Source of the DNA: an uncultured Collinsella sp.
GTDB lineage: Bacteria > Actinomycetota > Coriobacteriia > Coriobacteriales > Coriobacteriaceae
DNA length: 27,506 nucleotides
Reading direction: 5' to 3'
Assembly: GCA_900546775.1 (NCBI GenBank)
Contig: UREM01000027.1
Location: 1 to 27,506, forward strand
The position numbers and the translations under genes are program-made. Below are positions 22,420-27,506 of the stretch, piece after piece (positions within the stretch are counted from its first letter, which is position 1; every line of letters begins with the position of its first letter). The notes under the pieces are model-generated. The model did no database searches. It saw only the letters and a list, made by a program, of their open reading frames with translations, and was not told the DNA's origin.

Positions 22420-22452
22420 TTGATCCGTTTTCCTCCGTCCCCAAAGGATCAA
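22420..22452. repeat. Short inverted repeat carrying a CCGTCCCCAAA motif
   Basis: TTGATCC (22420-22426) pairs with GGATCAA (22446-22452). The loop holds TCCGTCCCCAAA, which resembles CCGTCCCAAATTAG at 1551-1564. It may be another small dispersed element. Confidence 0.4.
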
Positions 22453-22454
22453 AT

Positions 22455-22486
22455 AAGGCCGCCCCGGTTGCCCAGGGCGGCCTTTT
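22455..22486. terminator. Bidirectional terminator between the nuclease and EF-G-like genes
   Basis: AAGGCCGCCC (22455-22464) pairs with GGGCGGCCTT (22475-22484), with T-runs on the plus side and A-rich sequence on the other side. It lies between convergent genes. Confidence 0.85.
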
Positions 22487-22519
22487 CGTCAGCACCTACA
22501 TTGCAGACAAAACCACACG

Positions 22520-24595
22520 TTATTTGGCGCGGCCCTCCTCATATCGCTCGACCAGCTTGGCCTGAACGTCATAAGGCACCTGCTCGTAGCCAGCGGGCTT
22601 CATGGTAAAGTCGCCCGTGCCGCGCGTGATAGAGCGCAGGCGCGTCGAGTAATCCGTCAGCTCGGCCAGCGGCGCCTGGGCAATGACCACGGTGTCGCCG
22701 CGCTCATCGGTCTCCATACCCGTCACGCGACCGCGCGAGGCCGAGATGTCGCCCATCACGGCGCCGGCGTAGCTCTCGGGAATAGTCACCGTGATTTCCT
22801 CGATGGGCTCCAGCACCACTGGGTCGGCATCGGCACATGCCTTGCGCAGGCCGATGCGAGCCGCCGCGCGAAACGCCATCTCGTTGGAGTCGACGCTGTG
22901 ATACGAGCCGTCGTACACAGCCACGCGAATGCCCGTGAGCGGATAGCCGGCAATAATACCGTCCTTCATGGTCTCCTGGACACCCTTGTCCACAGCGGGG
23001 ATCAGCGAGCGCGGAATACGGCCACCTACGACCTCGTCCACAAACTCATAGCCATCGCTCGTGCCGTCGGCGGCAATCATCGGCTCCACACGCAGCCAGC
23101 AGTCACCATACTGGCCGGCGCCACCGGTCTGCTTCTTATGACGACCCTGGGCACTTGCCGTGCGGCGGATGGTCTCGCGATACGGGATGCGGATCGGCAC
23201 GCTCTTGGCCACGACCTTGGTGCGGTCCTCCAGACGGTTGAGCAGCACCGAAACCTGCGCCTCACCAACGGCGGAGATAATGGTCTGGCCGGTCTCTTCG
23301 TCGCGGTCGATGCTCATGGTCGGATCGGCCTTGCACGCCTTCTCGATAAACGTGTAGAGCTTCTCCTCGTCACCGCGGTTCTCGGCCTCAATGGCGATGC
23401 GGTACTGCGAGTTGGGGAACTTAAACGCCGCAGCCTCGACCTTGCCGGTAATCGAGAGCGTATCGCCCGTCTCGGCAGCCAGCTTGGGCGCCACGATGAT
23501 GTCGCCGGCATAGGCATGGCCAACCTCGGTCATATCGCGGCCGCACATCACATACAGGTGAGCCAGACGATCGCTCTTGCGGGTACGCGCGTTGACCAGC
23601 TCAAGGCCGGGCTCAAGCGTACCCGTCAGCACCTTGATAAAGCTGATGCGACCCTGCTGCGGATCGGCCAGCGTCTTAAACACAAACGCCACCGGACGGT
23701 CATCGTCACTCGAGATCTTAAGCGAATCGCCGTCGATGAGCGGCATCTCGCCGTAGTCGGTCGGCGCCGGGAAGTACGTCGCGATGTCGTCCATCAGCGA
23801 GTTGACGCCCTGCTCCTTAATGCAATCGCCCGCAAAGACCGGCACAAAGATGCGCTCGGCAATCGCCTTCGACAGCAGGCCTTCAAGCTCCTCCTGCGTC
23901 AGCGTCTCCTCGCCTTCCAAGTACTTCATCATCAGTTCGTCGTCGGCCTCGGCCACCAGCTCGCACAGATGGTCATGGGCCTCCTCGGCCTGGGCACGAT
24001 ACTCCTCGGGAATCTCCGACTCAACGGCCTCGGCGCCGTTGCAGTGGCGCGCCTTCATGCGCACCAGGTCGATGATGCCGTCAAAGTCCTCGCCCTCGCC
24101 CCAGGGAAGAGTCACGGCGCCCAGGCGCGTACCAAAGCGCTCCTGCAGCAGGTCCATTGTGGTCGCAAAGCTGGCCTCGGAGCGCGACAGGCGGTTTACG
24201 AACACCGCACGCGCCAGGCGCAGGTCCTCGGCGGCATACCAGAGCTTAACCGTCGTAGGCTGCGGGCCGGCCTCGGCGTCGACCACAAACAGAGCCGTCT
24301 CGCAGACGCTCATCGCGGCAAAGGCGTCGCCGATAAAATCGGGGTAGCACGGGGCATCGAGCACATTGATGCGCGCGCCCTTCCAGTCGATCGGCGCGAT
24401 GGTCGTCGAGATGGAAAATGCACGCTTGACCTCTTCGGGGTCATAGTCGAGCGTAGGCTTGGTGCCGTCGTGGCCGCCCAGGCGGGCGGTCTTGCCGGAA
24501 AGGTGGAGCATGGCTTCGGCGAGTGAAGTCTTGCCCACCCCGCCTTGGCCTACGAGCACCACGTTCCTTACGTTACCGGTCTTGGGAGCACCCAT
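22520..24595 (-). CDS. Elongation factor G-like protein (EF-G2 type), 691 aa
   Basis: It has the full EF-G domain order and length. The G1 P-loop is GQGGVGKT (residues 16-23), but other GTPase motifs differ from translational EF-G: the switch I RGITI is RAFSIST, G3 DTPGH is DAPCY (80-84) and G4 NKxD is NRLSR (134-138). Later domains are normal-looking, including QTGGAGQYGDCWLRVEP and PIEEITVTIPESYAGAVMGDISASRGRV. Actinobacterial EF-G2 paralogues of this kind have been reported to bind nucleotide but lack ribosome-stimulated GTPase; their role is unclear. The ATG at 24595 has a perfect AAGGAGGT 5 nt upstream, so the longer in-frame starts are rejected. It is monocistronic. Confidence 0.9.
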   Translation of the reverse strand: MGAPKTGNVRNVVLVGQGGVGKTSLAEAMLHLSGKTARLGGHDGTKPTLDYDPEEVKRAFSISTTIAPIDWKGARINVLDAPCYPDFIGDAFAAMSVCETALFVVDAEAGPQPTTVKLWYAAEDLRLARAVFVNRLSRSEASFATTMDLLQERFGTRLGAVTLPWGEGEDFDGIIDLVRMKARHCNGAEAVESEIPEEYRAQAEEAHDHLCELVAEADDELMMKYLEGEETLTQEELEGLLSKAIAERIFVPVFAGDCIKEQGVNSLMDDIATYFPAPTDYGEMPLIDGDSLKISSDDDRPVAFVFKTLADPQQGRISFIKVLTGTLEPGLELVNARTRKSDRLAHLYVMCGRDMTEVGHAYAGDIIVAPKLAAETGDTLSITGKVEAAAFKFPNSQYRIAIEAENRGDEEKLYTFIEKACKADPTMSIDRDEETGQTIISAVGEAQVSVLLNRLEDRTKVVAKSVPIRIPYRETIRRTASAQGRHKKQTGGAGQYGDCWLRVEPMIAADGTSDGYEFVDEVVGGRIPRSLIPAVDKGVQETMKDGIIAGYPLTGIRVAVYDGSYHSVDSNEMAFRAAARIGLRKACADADPVVLEPIEEITVTIPESYAGAVMGDISASRGRVTGMETDERGDTVVIAQAPLAELTDYSTRLRSITRGTGDFTMKPAGYEQVPYDVQAKLVERYEEGRAK

Positions 24596-24837
24596 GATGA
24601 CCTCCTTGCAGGGCCGCGCGCAATGCGCGACGCCAACGGGGAGAGTTCGCGGTCGGTGCCATCCCGGGAGCAGCATGGTCGGCAGCCGAGCCGACTCACC
24701 CTCCAAATGTCCTATGCCACCACCCTACCCTCACGGGCGGCTGTCCATGCATACCTTTCGGCGCACGTATGAATACAGGCGGCGAGAGGAAGAGACAAGC
24801 TTGTGAGGCGATTATTGAACCCCGTCGATGCAAACAA

Positions 24838-24871
24838 AAGCCGCCACAGACCGTAAGACCTGCGGCGGCTT
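24838..24871 (-). terminator. Terminator of the amino-acid ABC transporter operon
   Basis: AAGCCGCC (24838-24845) pairs with GGCGGCTT (24864-24871), followed leftward by TTTTGTTTG. It lies about 35 nt past the ATPase stop. The rest of the gap 24596-24904 shows no gene or clear promoter that I can support. Confidence 0.85.
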
Positions 24872-24904
24872 CGCCTCAATTAATAGTTGAGTAAATACCT
24901 GAGC

Positions 24905-25669
24905 CTATCCCTCGATACGGCTCAAGAACTCACGGGTACGTTGCTCGCGCGGATGATCGATGACCTGATCGGCAGGCCCCTCCTCGACAATGCGGCCGCC
25001 ATCCATAAAGACCACGCGGTCGGCAACATCGCGCGCAAACTGCATTGCGTGGGTCACGATCACCATCGTCATGTTCTGCGCAGCGAGGTCCTTAATGACA
25101 CGCAGCACCTCGGCCGTCAGCTCGGGATCGAGCGCCGAGGTCGGCTCGTCAAAGAACAGGATCTCCGGGTCGAGCGCTAGGGCGCGGGCAATACTCACGC
25201 GCTGCTGCTGACCGCCCGAAAGCTCACACGGAACCTTATTCTCGTTGCCCATAAGCCCCATCTGAGCAATCAATTCATACGCACGAGCTTCCGCCTGCTC
25301 GCGCGGGCGCTTAAGCACGCGGATCGGCGCGTCGATGATGTTTTTCATCACGGTATAGTGCGGGAACAGGTTGTAATTTTGGAACACCAGGCCGAATCGC
25401 GAGCGCGCCTGCTTGGGAACATCTCCCTTCGCATAGACCGCGCCCGATCCCACATCCGTCGCAACCGCAAGGTCGCCAAACGAAAGCGAGCCACCGTCGA
25501 GTGTCTCGAGCAGCGTAGCGCAGCGCAGCAGCGTGGACTTACCGCCACCCGAAGGCCCGATAATCGCCACGACCTCACCGCGCTTGACTTCGAGTGAGAT
25601 ATCCTTGAGCACCTCATTGCCGCCAAACGCCTTACGCGCGCTTTCGATTTTCATCACTGAGTTAGTCAT
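24905..25669 (-). CDS. Polar amino-acid ABC transporter ATP-binding protein, 254 aa
   Basis: All ABC motifs are present: Walker A GPSGGGKST (residues 38-46), Q-loop FQNYNLFP, signature LSGGQQQRV (150-158), Walker B ILFFDEP (170-176) and the H-loop in VTHAMQFA. The DEPTSALDPE ending and size place it with GlnQ/HisP-type importers of polar amino acids. It powers uptake through the permease encoded just upstream. The ATG at 25669 overlaps the permease stop by 8 bases, typical of translational coupling; a second in-frame ATG at 25654 lacks a ribosome site. Confidence 0.95.
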   Translation of the reverse strand: MTNSVMKIESARKAFGGNEVLKDISLEVKRGEVVAIIGPSGGGKSTLLRCATLLETLDGGSLSFGDLAVATDVGSGAVYAKGDVPKQARSRFGLVFQNYNLFPHYTVMKNIIDAPIRVLKRPREQAEARAYELIAQMGLMGNENKVPCELSGGQQQRVSIARALALDPEILFFDEPTSALDPELTAEVLRVIKDLAAQNMTMVIVTHAMQFARDVADRVVFMDGGRIVEEGPADQVIDHPREQRTREFLSRIEG

Positions 25670-26354
25670 GATAATAGTCCAGCTTCTTTTCGGCGGCGCC
25701 CAGCAGCATCTCGACCACAAAGTTAAAGACCCAGTAAATCAGTGCCGCGATCGCAAACGGCACCATACTCACTTGCGAGGCAACCAGCGCCTTGGCCGTC
25801 GAGAACATCTCCCCCACGCCGATGGCAAACGCCAGCGATGTGTCCTTGACCAGCGTGATGATCTCGTTGCCCATCGCCGGCAAAATGCGTTTGGCAACTT
25901 GCGGCATCACGATGTACAAAAATGTCTGCAGACGCGAGTAGCCCAGCACCTCGGCGGCCTCATATTGACCACGCGGAATCGACTGCAGGCCCGAGCGATA
26001 GATCTCGGCAAAGTAGCCGGCGTAGTTGATGATGAACGCCACAACGCACGCCGTCCACTTGGAATCGGGCGTGAGCGAGATGCCGAACACGTAGTACGGG
26101 GCGAAGTAGATGGCAAACATCTGTAGCATGAGCGGCGTGCCGCGCATGACCGAAATATAGATGCGCGCGATCCAGCGAAGCGGCGCAATTTTGCTCATGC
26201 GCATAAACGCCACGGGAATTCCCAGCGGAATCGACCCGAGCAACGTCAGCACAAACAGCTGCAAGCTGACCAAGAATCCCTGGCCAAGCATCTGCATCAT
26301 GACCTGAATAGACAACCCAAGCTCTCTTTCACAGTAACGGAACAGCGAACCCAA
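25662..26354 (-). CDS. Polar amino-acid ABC transporter permease, 230 aa
   Basis: This is a HisM/GlnP-type inner-membrane permease with several membrane spans, the conserved VMRGTPLMLQMF block after the first spans and the EAA loop YEAAEVLGYSRLQTFLYIVMP that contacts the ATPase. The length is normal for a single permease that forms a homodimer. The ATG at 26354 has no clear ribosome site; an internal ATG at 26300 is possible but would shorten the N-terminus. It follows the binding-protein gene after a roughly 110-nt gap occupied by a long hairpin, and overlaps the ATPase gene by 8 bases. No second permease is present. Confidence 0.93.
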   Translation of the reverse strand: MGSLFRYCERELGLSIQVMMQMLGQGFLVSLQLFVLTLLGSIPLGIPVAFMRMSKIAPLRWIARIYISVMRGTPLMLQMFAIYFAPYYVFGISLTPDSKWTACVVAFIINYAGYFAEIYRSGLQSIPRGQYEAAEVLGYSRLQTFLYIVMPQVAKRILPAMGNEIITLVKDTSLAFAIGVGEMFSTAKALVASQVSMVPFAIAALIYWVFNFVVEMLLGAAEKKLDYYHD

Positions 26355-26360
26355 TGCTAA

Positions 26361-26467
26361 AGCGGGTTTTCCAGGTGCCCGAGTTTGCCGTGAAAGAGGA
26401 GCGCCGCGTACTAAATGTACGCAAGCGACGGTTTGAACGGCAAAATCGGGTGCCTGGGAAAGCCGCT
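26361..26467 (-). repeat. Long imperfect inverted repeat between binding-protein and permease genes
   Basis: The arms 26361-26391 and 26437-26467 pair with few mismatches, and the apex has GCGTAC/GTACGC (26406-26411/26417-26422). The far end touches the TAG stop of the binding protein. It fills almost the whole gap. Such hairpins after binding-protein genes often protect their mRNA and lower downstream expression. Confidence 0.7.
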
Positions 26468-27326
26468 ATTTGAGCACCCAGTTGTCGAAGGAAAGACCAT
26501 AGCTTGAATACTTATCGCACAGGTCCTTGACCGTACCGTCCTCATAGAGCGCCTTGAGCGACTCGGTCACGGCGTCGGCCGACTTGCTGTCGCCCTTCTT
26601 AAAGCCGACGGCGTAGTGTTCGCTGGACAGCGGCTCATCAAGCTGCGTATAGGCATCGGGCTTGGCGGCCAGCTGATACTGAGCGATCGAGAGGTCACAG
26701 GCAACGGCATCGACCGCACCACTCTCGAGCTGCATAAACGCCGTGTTGTACTCACCGATGGTATCGAGCGTGGCAAACGTCGCGGCCAGATCCTTCTGGT
26801 CGCCCTCGAGCACATCCTGCGCAGCGGAATCAGTCTGGGTAATCACGGTCTTGCCGGCAAGATCGTCCCAGCTCTTGATACCCGCGTCCTTCTTGACCAC
26901 CAACACCTGCTCGTTGAGCATATACGGCTCGGAGAACGTGTAGTCGTCCTCGCGGCCCTCCATGGTAAAGCCGTTCCAGATGCAGTTGATGGCGCCTGAG
27001 TTAAGCAGCGTATCCTTGGCGTCCCAGTCGATGGCCTCGTATTTGACCTCCCAGCCCTGCTTATCGGCAACGGCCTTGGCAAGGTCAAGGTCAAAGCCCG
27101 TGTACTCGCCGTCATCGCCCACAAAGCCGTACGGAGGATAGGACTTATCAAAGCCCACCACGAGCTTCTTGGACTCCGCAGCGCCCTTCACGTCCTTTGC
27201 CGCAGTAGATCCGGCAGCAGAGCCCTTATCGGCACCGCCGCCACAACCAACCAGGCCAAGGCCTAGAACCGTAGCGAGTGAGCCGGCTAGACCAACAAAC
27301 TGACGACGAGACATATCGGTATTCAT
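26466..27326 (-). CDS. Amino-acid ABC transporter substrate-binding lipoprotein, 286 aa
   Basis: This is a family 3 solute-binding protein (SBP_bac_3): LVVGFDKSYPPYGFVGDDGEY, then TGFDLDLAKAVA and WNGFTMEGREDDYTFSEPY are typical. The N-terminus has a twin-arginine-like MSRRQFVGLAG (Arg7-Arg8) and a lipobox LVGC with Cys28, so it is probably exported folded, possibly by Tat, and lipid-anchored to the cell surface. It should capture polar amino acids, with the exact ligand unknown, and pass them to the permease and ATPase downstream. The ATG at 27326 has AAGGGGGA 5 nt upstream, and an in-frame start at 27347 is less likely. It is the first gene of the operon, with a strong promoter and terminal hairpin. 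Confidence 0.94.
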   Translation of the reverse strand: MNTDMSRRQFVGLAGSLATVLGLGLVGCGGGADKGSAAGSTAAKDVKGAAESKKLVVGFDKSYPPYGFVGDDGEYTGFDLDLAKAVADKQGWEVKYEAIDWDAKDTLLNSGAINCIWNGFTMEGREDDYTFSEPYMLNEQVLVVKKDAGIKSWDDLAGKTVITQTDSAAQDVLEGDQKDLAATFATLDTIGEYNTAFMQLESGAVDAVACDLSIAQYQLAAKPDAYTQLDEPLSSEHYAVGFKKGDSKSADAVTESLKALYEDGTVKDLCDKYSSYGLSFDNWVLK

Positions 27327-27344
27327 GGTATTCCCCCTTGATGG

Positions 27345-27396
27345 CACTTTAGTTAAGTAAAGTGAGTCATCTAACGTCCAGAATCATACACTTTAC
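27345..27396. promoter_or_regulatory. CACTTTA repeats at the ABC operon promoter (candidate operator)
   Basis: CACTTTA (27345-27351) and TAAAGTG (27358-27364) form an inverted pair with a 6-nt spacer. A further CACTTTAC (27389-27396) is inverted relative to GTAAAGTG (27357-27364). The sites flank the -10 box and start point, suitable for repressor binding. Confidence 0.45.
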
Positions 27397-27411
27397 CTTG
27401 ATAGAGTACAA
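27383..27411 (-). promoter_or_regulatory. Promoter of the amino-acid ABC operon
   Basis: Read leftward, TTGTAC (27411-27406), a 17-nt spacer and TATGAT (27388-27383) make a good housekeeping promoter. Transcription would start near 27376, giving a leader of about 50 nt. Confidence 0.7.
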
Positions 27412-27478
27412 GGGAGGGCTTGCCCGCCGGGTGCCGGGGCAGGGGTTAAGTTTGCTGCTCTACAGTCCTGCTCACGAC

Positions 27479-27501
27479 GGAGAGCACATTAAGTGCTCTC
27501 C
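27479..27501. terminator. Hairpin at the right edge, probable terminator of a neighbouring gene
   Basis: GGAGAGCAC (27479-27487) pairs with GTGCTCTCC (27493-27501) around ATTAA. The window ends too soon to see which gene it serves. Confidence 0.5.
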
Positions 27502-27506
27502 TGTTC

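Noticed and set aside
22898..24526. A 542-codon plus-strand open frame opposite the EF-G-like gene
   Set aside because: Antisense shadow of a gene with clear family motifs; the composition (Arg, His, Leu-rich) is typical of such shadows.

Overview
The window is about 27.5 kb of GC-rich, gene-dense bacterial DNA. Gene content and style fit a gut Actinomycetota of class Coriobacteriia, most like Collinsella: a split transketolase next to a short transaldolase, an EF-G-like second elongation factor, several LacI-type regulators, fructose-type PTS genes, and many short GC-rich hairpins between genes. This taxonomic call is inference from style and family knowledge; there is no rRNA or other marker in the window. 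No CRISPR array, tRNA, rRNA, integrase or transposase was seen.

Layout. (1) 1-5.7 kb: a possible start of a leftward gene at the extreme left edge, a small unknown protein, a nitroreductase, a single-pass membrane protein of unknown function, a degenerate NtrC/PrpR-like regulator with a Fis-type HTH, a YeiH-family anion exporter and a divergent GntR/FCD regulator. (2) 5.7-9.1 kb: glmS, with a strong inverted repeat at its promoter, divergent from a LacI-family regulator. (3) 9.1-13.7 kb: a rearranged, repeat-rich stretch. It holds an AAA_14/DUF4143 ATPase behind an AT-rich leader, two closely related HAD phosphatases that share an almost identical promoter block, a LarE-type sulfur transferase, a small decayed LacI gene, a 26-bp perfect palindrome, dispersed GGGACAGG hairpins and a dense cluster of TTAGAGAGA motifs. 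(4) 13.8-21.3 kb: a leftward sugar operon (PTS IIBC, GatZ/KbaZ-like protein, transaldolase, transketolase N and C subunits, PTS IIA) with a divergent LacI regulator. (5) 21.4-24.6 kb: a secreted or surface NUC-type endonuclease and a divergent-motif EF-G-like GTPase. (6) 24.8-27.4 kb: a polar amino-acid ABC importer (lipoprotein, permease, ATPase) transcribed leftward from a good promoter.

How the genes work together. The sugar operon is the most coherent unit. The PTS would bring in and phosphorylate a ketose-like sugar. The GatZ-like protein, present without its usual GatY/KbaY aldolase partner, is the only candidate for converting that product, perhaps by C4 epimerisation to fructose 6-phosphate. 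Transaldolase and transketolase would then connect it to pentose phosphates. In region 3, the order lacI - ATPase - HAD1, followed by larE and then lacI remnant - HAD2, suggests that a convergent lacI/HAD pair was duplicated. One copy then appears to have been split by the ATPase, and the other lost most of its regulator and now carries the repeats.
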